From Platerodrilus igneus (taxonomy: Eukaryota > Arthropoda > Insecta > Coleoptera > Lycidae), in NCBI GenBank assembly GCA_036346225.1, contig JARFIW010000003.1, positions 5,801,501 to 5,865,500 on the forward strand: DNA of 64,000 nucleotides, given 5' to 3'. Position 1 is the stretch's first letter. Every line of letters starts with the position of its first letter. Positions 11,331 through 23,029 of the stretch are shown piece by piece. The notes beneath the pieces are model-generated. The model saw only the letters and a list, made by a program, of their open reading frames with translations. It did no database searches and was not told the DNA's origin. Position numbers and translations under genes: made by a program.

Positions 11331-13325
11331 TATGGTTTATCCATACAGGACTATCGGATAACCTCTCATAACGATTTCACTTGCTATCTAATTCTTGGTT
11401 TGCTTCCTAGTTTTCTCTGGTCTACCCCTCAGACCTGGAACGTGGTAAAGTTTGTTTGTTGTCTTAAATGAGCATATGTCAGTAACCATTTAAATTTTCT
11501 GTCCAACTCACCATAGGTACACGCCATTTATTGTGGTGTATAAAAAGGTTCCATTGAGTATTTTTTTTGTGAAAGATTTATAACCGTCAATAATGTATGA
11601 AAAAGCGGTTCATTTAAACGTGGAGGTTCACTTAGGATTGGTAATTAGAAAAATGTTGATAATAACAGTTCTTCGAGTACAGGAGTTGTGTGCGTTCTCA
11701 ACAATAAACATCCAAATGCATAGGGTAACTCAAACCTCTGTAAAAACAAGACGAATATACTGCTCTAAATTTGTGTTAGTGATTTTTGCTGACTGTGTGT
11801 GGAAGTGAAGCGACCATATCTAAAATATATCCTAACTGACCTAAAACATTTTTCAAAACCATCAAAAATAAAAACGCAAAATCACAAAATAAAAGGATCT
11901 AGCCAGGTAGTATAAAATAGTGGAGTAACCATGGATAAGCAGAAACGGGTGATCTTTGTTTAAGAAACGGCAGAGATGGAAAGAACTTGACGGAGAGTTC
12001 TTAAATTGACGTATACCGTGGTCTTTCCCTTTGTTTCTGTTGTTTTATTAAAATAACAAACATTTCGTTTTAGCAAGTGTTGAGTTTATAATCAACAAAT
12101 GCAGCCGAAGAGGTTCCTACGGGTGGATTTTTATTTCATAGTCGTAAATCATATAGTTAACAAAGTAATTACTTTTCAGCATATCGAATTGTGATATTAT
12201 TAATTAAGATAATATTAAAAGTTTTATTGCTTAGATTAAACAAAATCAATATTATTGTTGCAAAGAAACTTTTACTCACTAATTCAATCAACCTAAAGGC
12301 GTTTTCCCACATATCCTGTTTAATGTTGATAAGCATAATCGTTCTGTTGTCCAAATATAGTTATCTTTCATACAAAACCATTTCTTTCCGTTCGATTACG
12401 TGTTGCTGCAACGTTTGAATTTTATTATTACATTCATTTCATACAATTTAAAACGAGATGTCTGCGTCAACAGAATTGCAGGTTACTAGTTGGTCTTTTT
12501 TAGATAGCCTGTATCTATAATTTACTCTAGTATGAGAGCACACTACAATTGCATATTTCAAGGATACTACAAGAATCATTTATTTACAAAACTGACAAGT
12601 GACGCATGCAAAAGTATTCTTTATACTTAAGGAAAGTTTATAAATGTTTGTTTAGCATGTTTTTTAGTATTCGTAACAACTTATATTGTTTTTCGTTTAG
12701 TTTTTCTTTATTTAATTAATCTCTATTTTGCTTCTAAAATGATAAATGGGGTTACACGGTAATTGAAACGTCCCGAAAACTATATATACTCCTTCTCCCT
12801 GCCAATCTGAAAAGCTACGATGGTTTTCAAAATACTGTGTGATATAAAGCGTTTTTAATCAACAGAATACGTTTGTAAGTGCTGCAGAACAGGAGCTATA
12901 ATACTCCGTGATGCATGCAATGTCTCATGCACCACTCAGTGTCTCTAATTAGCCTCAACTTTCACCTATTTCCGAGTAATTTTGCTACAATACACTACTT
13001 GGTTTAATTATATCATGTGAATTTGCACGTAGTATCATTTTTATATAAACCCACCCTTTGCTGATTCTCGACTTACTCGCACAAACACCTTTAGAATGTT
13101 GTCTGTACTTTTAAGATATAGTTCTTATCCTGAACGCCCTAAAGATGAAACAAACGTATTGTCAAACAATCATTCTATTCAAATCATTGCAAATGTACTT
13201 TTAAGTACCATTTTTAACCATAGAATATTCACTTCTGTTTGATAGCGCACATTATTTTGACAGTATTTTTGGTGTATTAAAATCACTAGGTGTAAACAAC
13301 AATATAAAAGAATGAACGACCTTTC
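11331..13325. other. Stretch without recognised gene
   Basis: AT-rich; short open frames only (60-75 codons), none with a recognisable domain. Confidence 0.4.
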
Positions 13326-13692
13326 GGTATGACTAAAGTGACCATTTATATTTTTCGTCAGAGCGGGACACGTGCAGAGTTTTTAACAAAACACAAACTA
13401 ATTGCTGTTTTAACTGCTTTTTATTTATTAATAATAAGAAAGAGAATGAATTTACTTAATATAACGTCTCTAGAGACTTGTTTTATATTTGTCGGCGTAG
13501 CAAATCTGTTTCAAAATATCGGGTTTTGTTTTCAAGTAAGAATGGAGCTGATTACATGATTTGTTGATGTTTGTCTTTGTGATCAATACGGCATTCATTT
13601 AGCCTAAAGCTAAAGCGGGACATTTTTGCTCTTACTGGCGACAGCGGGACATCCAGTGTGAAAGTGGGACGTATGGTCACGTTAGGTATGAC
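13326..13692. mobile_element. MITE with 8-bp target duplication (hAT-like)
   Basis: Element 13334-13684 (351 bp) starts TAAAGTGACCAT and ends ATGGTCACGTTA, inverted repeats matching at 11 of 12 positions. It is flanked by the exact 8-bp direct repeat GGTATGAC (13326-13333 and 13685-13692). An 8-bp duplication is typical of hAT transposition. GCGGGAC-type motifs recur near both ends (13365, 13616, 13645, 13665), probably subterminal transposase sites. The 76-codon open frame inside does not resemble a transposase, so the element would be non-autonomous. Confidence 0.82.
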
Positions 13693-16600
13693 TCAAGTCA
13701 AGTTTATTCGACAAAGATTAATCAGGGCATAGTTTCAGTAAGGGAAAAGGAAATGAAAATTAAATAGAAAGGTCGAGGCTTAGCGACGAAAGACTACTTT
13801 TTCCGTGCTGTTTCTTAAAAAAATAAAACATTTAAAAATATAAAACTATGTACAACACGATAGTGCTCTTCAGGTGTTTAGAAACCCACTACATTTATAC
13901 GCAAGATTTATTCAGAGAAATGTTGATCCGTTCTGAGTAAGTTCAGCTCCACGAACAGGTGACATAGGTTTTTATAAAAGATAATGTTGAAGCTTAACTT
14001 TTTTTTATATTCACGGCTTAGTCTGGGAACTACCCCAAGGATGAGCAATGAGAATTGGCGTGAATATAACGTAAACTCAATTAAGAACAAGCATGAAAAG
14101 AAAAAAGGGGAATTGAGCGCCACTGTATCTATATGAACAATAAAACAAACACAAGTATCCTATGAGAAGATACACAAACTCACTGGGTATAAGCGTTATA
14201 AAAAACTTACAAGTTATATGAACCAACACATCTGGAACCTCTTGAACGTACCTACATCACCTTCTATTACGATGACCCTGAAAGAAAATGTTACACAACA
14301 AATTTTAATTAAAAAGACACAGTTTGTGTCTTTCGACAAAAGAGTATAACGATGCTTATACACTAATCATCTTGTAATTACCACACTAAAGGTGTCTTAC
14401 TTAAAAATAGATATCAAGGAGGATAATTCAAGTACGCCATGCCTTTAATTTTATCCTGTTTCAGCATTCCCCTAATTTCCTTATTTTCTCAATCGTAGTC
14501 TTCTTAAAGTTCATTACTCATAGAATAAAAAACTTGAACCAAAAATGTAATTTAATGCAATTCCTTTTTTTTGTTAAATAAAGTTACAAGTATAATATTC
14601 AAAAAAATAAAATTGACTTTCGATAATCCATAAGTCTCTCTCTACATAATGAGACCTTATTGTTTGGTTTTACTTTAAAACAAAATTCTTATTACCCAAT
14701 TGACAGATCTGTGGATTGGTTTACATATGTTTGAACTGAATTTAACTTGAATTCATTATAAAAAAAATCTAAATCACATGTAGCTGGTTTAAATCAATAA
14801 AATTTTTAATTTGTCATGGCACAGAAATGACACAAGAACCCTACTAAATATCGGACATACTATAATTAAACCTTTTTAAATAGAAAGTGAACTTTGTAAC
14901 CTTTTGTTTTGGAACACATGTATACTCCACGTGTCTTACAGAATAACTTTAGATTACTTTTTAATGAGCCATATTTTTCTTTGTTCCATCTATTTAACAC
15001 AATTTAAGAAAATAACCCCTTATCAAGTTAAGAAAATATTTTTACTTCTACGATCTTTAATGTTTGAACTTAAATGCAAAATTAATTCGTTCATAAAATT
15101 TAGCATCATTAACTTAATCCTCTCCTAAAATTTGATATCATTTATCGATTTAATGAGCTTTTTCAAAAGTCTAGAAGACGTAGGAACAAAACTTACCCTA
15201 TATCCAACACGAAGTGGTGTAACACTCACCAAGAATTGACTCCTATGTTGATGAAAGTTTAAATACCTGGACTTTGCGTATGTAAAGGAGGCTGTTTCTT
15301 CCAAACAAACTGCGATGCACATATTCAGGGCTTCATTTGCTCAACAAAACTTCGCCGACGGGGACCTTACATTGAACAACCAACATCCTCTCGTCACGCC
15401 TTCTCAAATAAAGCTCTATGAACCACCTTAAATATTTTCATAGCGAAAGTTGCTTCTTACTATAATTACACCAAAACGATAAGAAATTTAAAGATCCTTT
15501 TTAGCATAAGAATTACTTACTAATTCTAATCTCATCGTTAATGGACGTCGACGACAGATAGCCACGTTGTCACCACTCAAAGCATTCTGGTTTAGCCGGA
15601 ACTTGGGGAATTGTTACGTCCCGGGTCCCCCAAAACGACCGCGAACTCTCCTCCTCTAGATTTCTATTCGAAGGCACCATTGCACACGCAAACGTGTCTT
15701 CATCTTCCCACCTACTCGCTTCGTTCACGCTGTCTTGGAACCACAATGGCCGAGTTCCCTGTTAATACCTTCCACGTCGAGAACAGCTGATCTCTTCTAC
15801 GCGTCACCTTGTAACACTTTTTGCGCAAGCGCTATATTAACTTAATTTTAAAAGTGAATGCAATCCGCCTACGAATTAGGCAACACAATTGACTTGTTCA
15901 TAACATAATCCTTTTTAAAGGCGTTTTCAAAGTATTTGTTACTATTAAATGTTTTCTTGTGATGAATCTAAAGCTAACTAAATGGTAGTAAAGTTCTGTT
16001 CTATTGTGAAATTGTTTTCTTCTGATATTATTATGCTGAATGAAAAGGGTTAAATACCACAGAGCTGTAACAAATTGAAGCGGCCACAAGAGCCAGTACC
16101 ACAGAATATATATTTGTTACAATGTTTTGATTACATCTATAACTTATACTTCTGAACCGTGACTAATAGTTCTTGTACTGACTTGTTCTAGTTACCACTT
16201 GACAAAGCACATGCTTTGTACATGATCTGGATCCAGAGAAGTACAATTTGTTTTTATTTACAAAACGTTTCATCTACATCTATTAGAGGTTCTCATTCAC
16301 ACTTTATTGCAGTGCGTGCAGGTATATCCTACGTTATTGTTTCCTAAATGACTAATAAGTATGCCGTTCAAATTTCCAGCGAACCAAACAGACTCGCATA
16401 TGCAAAATCGACAAGAATTCAACACGAAAAATCGTTGGAATTACTTTTATGAAATTAGGTCGGGAATTAGGAACGACCCCGGACTTTAGCAATTTAATGT
16501 CACTTCTCGCAGCTTCTCAATATGTGAAAACAAATTACGGTTAAAAATGAAATCGATGTCTGCTCTGAAACAAATTCAGTACAACTCTTACTGAATTACT

Positions 16601-17990
16601 TAAAGCATTTTCGTTAGCGCTCTATGAACATTGCAATACTGATGTGAAGGCATATCGTGTATAGCTTTGTCACTAGGGTCTTTTCAAACCTCTGAAATAC
16701 AATAACAGGGATTTAAATGCCGATACGAATTTAGTCTACTTCCTTATAAAATCACTAGCGGGCTCTTTCGTCCAGTTAATACCTAATCTCAAAGCTTTTG
16801 GATGAAACCCTTACAAGCAAATCAAAACTCGCTATCGAGACCAAGAGATCAAACAATCCGAGAAATTTCTGAAGAAATATTGTGTAAGTGGATTCTGGCG
16901 GATGAGACCAGAGAATGATCTTCTAAAAATCTGATAACGTTTTTTCATCAAAATTTGCCGATCCATCTACTTGCTCACAGCAATTATTTAATTACTTGCA
17001 CATGATAGTGTAACAAAAAATCAAATATGTTTTTTATAAAGAACATTCCCGATTAGTATATATCATCTCTGTTAACCATATGCACCTTTGTTCTTTACAT
17101 GATTCTTGGACATTATTCACCTTCGTTGTGTAAATTGTGTAAATTTTCACTAACAGTACTATAATACCTGAGTTTTCTTTTTAATAAATATGCTGTTACG
17201 ATAAAAACTTTCTAATTTCGATTGCTCTCGAACAACCAAATAGGTTTTGAGGGATGAATTTGGAAAGGCAGACATTTACATTATTTCGCTAGCAAAATAT
17301 TTACAAGCATTGTATTTGTACTTTTTACCTTCAGAGTAAAATGTCGACTACTGTAACTATATTTTAAATCTTTAACTGAAATCAAGTGTTTCCATCGAAA
17401 GGTTTTACATAAGCAGCCAACGATGCCTAGGAATATGAATAAGACAACTTTCCTCAATTTTTCCAAAAATTGTGATGATGTCAGTAATGTTCGCACAAAG
17501 AAATTGGCAAAAATATGCGCACCTCCTTATATGACTATTATACTAGTGTCATAAAAATTCCTATTGTCGATAATAAAATCCAAACTAGAGAATTTAGTGA
17601 TGCAGAGTAAAAATTTTTACTACGTACGGACTTGCATTCGTACCAAAAGTTCCTTTTTATGACCCATTGATGCATCTGTCACAGTTGAAGCAAATAGTGT
17701 TTTGGTATTTCTTGGTATGATACAAATCCAGATGAATTGGGACTATTTTTGGGTTGTGAACGTTTATTGAGTGTATGACTGGCAAAAGATTAGAAACCAC
17801 AAAATAATACATTTTTTACTTCAATAATGACGATTTTGAAGCATTAGCACACCCCCATAACTGAATAAAATATTACCTAGTTATAAAAATCCGAATGACA
17901 AGTTATTAAGTCTGATTAGATAGGAGAAACGTCACGATTGAAGCGTTATTTACTTTATACAGGTCGCGTAGCTTGATTGCAATACATTCC
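13693..17990. other. Long stretch without recognised gene; GC-richer patch at 15540-15840
   Basis: Mostly AT-rich with no assignable gene. The patch 15540-15840 is clearly richer in G+C and CpG than its surroundings, and contains a line reading GGGGGACCCGGGACGTAACA on the minus strand. Such text is common in the leader of gypsy-like LTR retrotransposons, but no LTR pair or pol similarity is visible here, so I leave it unassigned. Confidence 0.35.
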
Positions 17991-18129
17991 CCCGAAGGAA
18001 GCTAGAATTAGTATGAGAACATTTGTGCTATGCGAATGTAGACGCGGATATGTAGATATACAATTCTAGAGAACATCGATGTTTGATGCAGAGTTGCATC
18101 AGGGATCCAAGAGAAAACCAGATATTGCG

Positions 18130-18275
18130 TGGCCATACGATAGAATACGGTTGCCAAAAATGGGCATTAGGTGAAGAAAATGTCAGAAAGTTAGAAACTT
18201 TTGAGATGAGGTGCTGTAGGTAAACTTTTAAGATGAGTCTGACAAATGAAGTTCGTAGCAATAGGATTGTGTTTT
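18130..18275 (+). mobile_element. LINE C-terminal scrap
   Basis: One plus frame reads IEYGCQKWALGEENVRK, then LETFEMRCCR, a stop, and TFKMSLTNEVRSNRI. This is the same C-terminal block as in the LINE at 8.7-11.3 kb (YGCxxW, FEMxCxR, NEVxxNR). About 45 codons survive. Confidence 0.8.
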
Positions 18276-18959
18276 TACTGTTTGGTTCTTTAGCAACACG
18301 TTTTCTTAATAAACATTAGTTTAGTTTCATCAAAATATACGCCAAAAATGGCGAATTATAAAAATTAACCTTGTCAAACGGTAACCTGTATTTAAGAAAC
18401 CTTTATCAATGTCGTGATGACCTGGGAAGAAACTAGAAAATCTTCAAAATCTCTATTTTAAATAGTATGTTGTTTATGTATGTAATAAAAGTGTATGCAT
18501 ATTCGCATTTAGATTCGCATAACAAAAATAGTTGATAGGTTTCACTTAACAAAGCAGTTCGTTTACAACTCATCTAAAAACAAAGAACTAAGAATGATTA
18601 TCAAAACTAGAAGCAGTTTACACCTACCATAGATAACTTTTATTAAGTAGCACACTTCCGTCAATCGTGACCTGTGCTGGTGACTTAGATTTAAAAATTT
18701 GTCTATCTAATTTTTTTAAACAGGCTTGATTGTGTATTTAGTTTCAGAAATGGGCGTAAGTTTACATCATTAACATTGTTGCAAAATTTTTTCCTGTCAT
18801 ATTTTTTTATCCAATAACTTCAGTTATTTGTCTTTTTGCTATATTTTGTAAGAAAAAGTCAAGATTGCTCTCAATTCGTCTGGATTGGTATCGTACCAAA
18901 AATATTAGTTTGATCACGGAAAAGATTTGTTTCAACTGTAATGTGTTTTATCAATTGGT

Positions 18960-19120
18960 CTCTAAAGAATCAAAGAAGACCTTAGAAGGTTAGCAATTTT
19001 CAAAATGCAGTGCTATAGCAGAATGTTTAAGATCAGTTGGTCAAATGAAGTTAATAACGAAAGGGTCTTCGAATCGCTTAGTGAAAGTAGAAGTCGTAAC
19101 AGAATAATGGGTCATATTTA
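18960..19120 (+). mobile_element. LINE C-terminal fragment, 5' half of a copy split by the foldback element
   Basis: Reads EDLRRLAIFKMQCYSRMFK, then ISWSNEVNNERV and RNRIMGHI, the same C-terminal domain as in the 8.7-kb LINE. Similarity stops at 19120, exactly where the 3.9-kb insertion begins. The next expected residues (LRHEG) resume at 23031. The two fragments are therefore one former LINE copy. Confidence 0.88.
19113..19120 (+). repeat. Target-site duplication of the foldback element, left
   Basis: CATATTTA; the partner at 23030-23038 is TATATTTTA. The related LINE at 11.1 kb has CATATTCTAAGACATGAAGG across this point, so this is the original target. Confidence 0.65.
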
Positions 19121-19167
19121 CGTGCGTCGAGTTGGATGGACTTATATCAAGAATTCAAACACGTTTA

Positions 19168-19770
19168 CATCAACCGTTAGTACTTTGTTAGTACCCACCA
19201 AATCCAAAATATTATCGTTAATACCTAAATATTACATAAGTTATAAACAGTTTAAATGAGCCATCCAACGTTTAAACATCCAATTTTCCAAAAAAACATC
19301 CAATTTTTAAAAATCAACTTAGCCAATCGTTAGTACCTCGCAAGTACCCACCAAGTCCAAATTTTAATCCTTATAGTACATATAAACTGCTAAAGTTATT
19401 ATCAATTTAAGTTATGGGCTTTCCAATTTGACATCTAGCTAGATGCACCCACTTGAAAGGATTGAAATCTTTAAAAACCCACTTGACCAATCGATAGTAT
19501 CTCGTTGGTGCCCACCAAATCCAAATTGTAGTCGTTAGTACCCAAAAACTGCAAAAATTATTAACAATTTATATTATAAGCCTTCGTATTTGACATCATA
19601 TTTGATGGACTCACTTGAAAGTATTGAAATTTTAGAAATCGATTTTGGCAATCGCTAGTACCTCGTAAGTACCATCCAAATCAGATATTTCATTGTTATT
19701 TTCAATATATTGCAGAAGCTTTAAACAATTTAAACCCATCCAACTTGACATCACGTTAGTTTTCTTAAAA
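19168..19770 (-). repeat. Left array of ~160-bp repeats
   Basis: Units start near 19168, 19324, 19487 and 19649, each with the line GTTAGTACC...AGTACCCACCAAATCC, followed by a run ending in CCATCCAA near a GACATC/GACGTC motif. Spacing is 154-163 bp. Units have diverged to roughly three quarters identity by eye. The orientation is opposite to the array at 22.14-23.03 kb. Confidence 0.85.
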
Positions 19771-19832
19771 GAAAAATTAAGTAAAAATTCTTATTACTTG
19801 AATTGTTTTATCATATTGTAATGAAATCTGTA

Positions 19833-20410
19833 TTTGCAATAACAACAGTTTATTGTTATCATACTGACTATGCAAGCCTTTTCAACAGCTTGTGGTTATA
19901 ATGGAATTCTCCAAATCTCTGATAATTATTCACATTCCGAAGTAATCGCTAATAGTACAAGTATTATCTTCTTAATACTACGATTACGCTCTTCTAAATT
20001 ACTATCGAAGCACCACAATTAGTCCAAGTTATAATTATCAATTTATATTATTACTGCAATAATTTATGTCAACACTAGAGCAATTTATATCGACAGTGTT
20101 TTACATCACGTGTACCAAAGCTTTAAACTAGAACATATCGGAATCAAAGCTTTAATCGCAACTAGTACTATAATCAAAGCTACAATTAGAACTGAAATAC
20201 AATACCCACGACGGCGACGGCAATTATATACATATTCAAAAAGTCTAAATTCTTCTCCAACATACCTGAAATATTCAAATGACATTGAACGTACTTATCG
20301 TATCTAAATAACCCTTAAATTCAAACCCTTGTACCCATCACCCTTTCTGCGCAATCGTCTTGTTCAAATATAATTATTCTTTTCACAGACAGACCGATAG
20401 GAAGGCGCTA
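19833..20410. repeat. Direct-repeat module, copy 1
   Basis: Starts TTTGCAATAACAACAG and ends in CAGACAGACCGATAGGAAGGC. The same order of blocks recurs at 20830-21660, for example GGAATTCTCCAAA, AATAGTACAAGTATTATCT, GACGGCAATTATATAC and ATCTAAATAACCCTTAAAT, with an offset of 997 bp at the start. Similarity is moderate, so the duplication is not recent. Confidence 0.82.
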
Positions 20411-20842
20411 CACGGCTCCCCTTTTAAAACTGTTCTGTCCTGCAACATTCTGCGACCCGGAAGTTGGAAGTCTCTGTTGCAGTAAGGACAGTCGAACCCA
20501 ATTCTGCAGTTTCCATGTTGATAGAAGCAGCAATCCACACTTTTCGTAGCAGGCGCCATGCCATATGTATTGTTATAACACACTATATTTAAGACCCCGG
20601 GTTTTCTGGAACAGTATCTCTTGCGTATTTCGTACCACTCTTCAATCCAATCCATCGAGCCCACAACCGATCTTAGGTATGGCCAACCTCTTGTCTTCAA
20701 ATTCGATCATCTGGCCCTTGAGATCCATTAACGCTTTCCACAGATTCTCGTAATCCGTTCTACCATAAGGCCGTTGCTTAGTCATCAAGTAGTAGATCCC
20801 ACCGCTTACAACTAGTATAACGAAAACTATTTGCAATAACAA
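20383..20842 (-). pseudogene. Macro-domain protein fragment (ADP-ribose hydrolase/TARG1-like), frameshifted
   Basis: Minus strand from 20842: after a hydrophobic run it reads GGIYYLMTKQRPYGRTDYEN, then LWKALMDLKG, and RLAIPKIGCGLDGLD before a stop at about 20640. A one-base shift continues DWIEEWYEIRKRYC at 20640-20600. The signature is YxLxTK...YENLxxAL...IPxIGCGLDGLxW, the C-terminal half of macro domains of the OARD1/TARG1 type. These bind ADP-ribose and remove it from proteins; the GCGLDGL loop contacts the ligand. The N-terminal half, with the catalytic GxGIA region, is missing. The hydrophobic stretch before GGIYYL ends in CTAG, so it may be intron with an acceptor there; this is inference. 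After the domain a Cys/His-rich tail (CCFYQHGNCRIGFDCPYC) runs to 20383; its role is unknown. It lies between the two module copies of the foldback-like element, so it looks like captured cargo. Confidence 0.72.
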
Positions 20843-21660
20843 CAGCTCTTTATTTTCAAACTGGTATTACAAGCCATTGCAGCAACTCGTAGTTACAATG
20901 GGATTCTCCAAAAGCTCTCACAATTATTCAGTTTCCGAACTAACTGCTAATAGTACAAGTATTATCTAATTAATATTACGATTACGATCTTCTAAATTAC
21001 TATTGGAGCACTATAATTAGCTATTAAAACATTAATTACTAATTTGTGTTATCACTACAATAATTAATGTCAACTCTAGAATAATTTATATCGTCCGTGA
21101 TTTATATCACATATGTACTAAACATACCGTATTTAAAGCTGTACTCAGAACTAGTATTGTAATCAAAGCTGCAATTAGAACTGAACTCTAATAACCACGA
21201 CGGCAATTATATACGTATTCAAAAAGGTCTAGATTATTCTAAAGCAGTGCTTTTCAACCTTCTTTTTGTTGCGGTACACTTTTAACAATTGCAAAATTTG
21301 GCGGCACCCTAGCAATAAAATAAGTTTCAAAGTCAGTATAAAAGTACATACAAAATAATTTTTATTGTTTGCATTTCTAAAATATGACGGCACATTTCAC
21401 AAATTTGGCTACACACACGAGTGCCGTGGCACAGTGGTTGAGAATTGCTGTTCTAAAGCATACCAGAAATTATGCAAATCACATTCTTGAATGTACCAAT
21501 TGTATCTAAATAACTCTTAAATGCCAACTCTTATATCCGTCAATAAAACTCATCCTAAAGGTGTAACGCCGCCGGAGGCAATCAATCATCCGTTGTTGAC
21601 AAACGCATTGTTTGTGTTCTTATGTAATTATTCTGGTCACAGACAGGCCGATCGGCGCTT
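20830..21660. repeat. Direct-repeat module, copy 2, interrupted by a MITE
   Basis: Second copy of the module at 19833-20410, starting TTTGCAATAACAACAG. Without the 206-bp MITE and its duplication it is about 617 bp, against 577 for copy 1. It ends at GACAGGCCGATCGGCGC. Sequence beyond 21660 is unique. Confidence 0.82.
21237..21458. mobile_element. hAT MITE with exact 8-bp target duplication
   Basis: Element 21245-21450 (206 bp) starts CAGTGCTTTTCAACC and ends GGTTGAGAATTGCTG, inverted repeats of hAT type (CAGTG...). It is flanked by TTCTAAAG at 21237-21244 and 21451-21458, an exact 8-bp duplication as made by hAT transposases. No coding capacity. Removing it and one duplication joins the module to match copy 1 (TCTAAAT...CCAACATACC there). 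It is the youngest layer of this nest. Confidence 0.93.
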
Positions 21661-22139
21661 TAATGTAATACTTCTGGTAGGATTGTGCCACTTCCGTATA
21701 TGTAATAGTCAATGCGTTATCATCTATTGATTTGGGTGAAAGAACACCCGACTTCAAAGATTATAAAGTGTACAATGGGAAGAGTCGTATTGTATGAGGA
21801 TTTTTTACCTCGCTGTAAAACATCTTTTTTGCTTATATTGCGTGCTTGTAAGTTTCATAAATATAACAATTTGGTTTATTGAAGAATGCAGATACGTATG
21901 AACAATTCATGTTTGCAGTTGATAAAATAAATCACTTGGAGGTTGATGTTCTATTTGAGTTTACTTTAATTAACTGAAATTTCAAATTATCTTCCGAATG
22001 TGTGTTTTAATGTCAACAGAACCAATTTACATATTCTATTTATTATTTATGTATTTGTTGGCCAGGAATCCCTTTCCAGAATAAGACCATTTTTACTACA
22101 AACTTGATCTTTATAAATTATTTGACCTTTATCATTTTT
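21661..22139. other. Unique inner segment of the foldback-like element
   Basis: No recognised gene. On the minus strand one frame stays open for about 46 codons between 21535 and 21680 and reads through from the module end, which may be a gene remnant; no family is recognised. Confidence 0.3.
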
Positions 22140-23029
22140 GTGTACTAACAATACCATTTTGGATTTGGTGGGTACTAACGAGATACTAATAATTGACTAA
22201 GTTGGTTCGTAAAAAATTTCAGTTCGTTCACGTGGGTCCATCTAACTTGACGTCAAAGTGGATAGCCCATGTACATTGTTCATAACTTTTGTAATATTTG
22301 AGTACTAACGATACAATTTTGAATTTGATAGGTACTAACGAGGCACTAACGATTGATCAAGTCGGGGTTTTGAAAATCTCAATTCGTTGAAGCGGATTGA
22401 ATAACTTGACGTTAAGTTGGATGTCTCATTTAAATTATTTATAACTTTTGTAATTTTTGGTACTTACGAGGCAATTTTGGGTTTGGGGGATACTAACGAG
22501 GTACTAATGATTGGATAAGTCTGTTTTTAAAAATTCCAATTCGTTCAAGTGGGCCCATCTAATTTTACGTCAAATTAGTTGGCCCATTTAGATTGTTTAT
22601 AACTTTTGTAGTTTTTGGATGCTAATGATGAAATTTTGGATTTGGTGGGTACTGATGAGGTGTTAACGATTGGCCAAGCCGATTTTTGAGAATTTCAATT
22701 CGTACAAGTTGGTCCATTTAACTTGACGTAAGTTGGATGGCCCGTTTAAATTATTTATAACTTTTGAGTTTTTGGATACTAATGAGGCTATTTTGGATTT
22801 GGTGGGTACTAACGATTGACCAAGTTGGTTTTCAAAAATTTCAATTCATTTAAGCTGGTCCATCTTACTACGTCAATCTGGACGACCCATTTAAATTGTT
22901 TTAACTTTTATATTTCCTGGGTACTAACAGTAAGGATTTTGAATTCGATGGGTACTAACGAGATACTTAAGGATTGATGTACACATTTTTGTATTCTTTA
23001 TATGGGTTCATCCAAATTGACGCAGCTGT
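22140..23029 (+). repeat. Right array of ~160-bp repeats
   Basis: Units at about 22168, 22331, 22488, 22648, 22806 and 22952, each opening GGTGGGTACTAACGA or close to it and containing CTTGACGTCAA (22237) or variants (22402, 22560, 22718, 22864). Spacing is 146-163 bp. It is the inverted counterpart of the array at 19.17-19.77 kb. The right tip of the element (CCAAATTGACGCAGCTG) is itself a variant of this unit, so the array runs to the end. Confidence 0.87.

Larger units (their letters stand above)
19121..23029. mobile_element. Foldback-like DNA transposon whose ends are inverted tandem-repeat arrays
   Basis: A 3.9-kb insertion in a LINE. Left tip CGTGCGTCGAGTTGGATGG and right tip (reverse complement) CAGCTGCGTCAATTTGGATG are related. 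The match continues for about 55 bp (AAGAAT, TACATCAA, GTTAGTACCC). Behind each tip lies an array of a ~160-bp unit, in opposite orientations: about 4 units at left, 5-6 at right. Target duplication is about 8-9 bp. Layout inward: array L, module copy 1 (19833-20410), macro-domain fragment (to 20842), module copy 2 (20830-21660) with an hAT MITE, unique segment, array R. Terminal inverted repeats built from tandem repeats are the hallmark of foldback elements such as FB and Galileo of Drosophila, the latter of the P superfamily. Membership in either family is inference; no transposase is visible. Confidence 0.8.

Noticed and set aside
15540..15840. Gypsy-like LTR retrotransposon leader
   Set aside because: Only one suggestive line (GGGGGACCCGGGACGTAACA, minus strand). 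No LTR pair, primer site or pol similarity was found.
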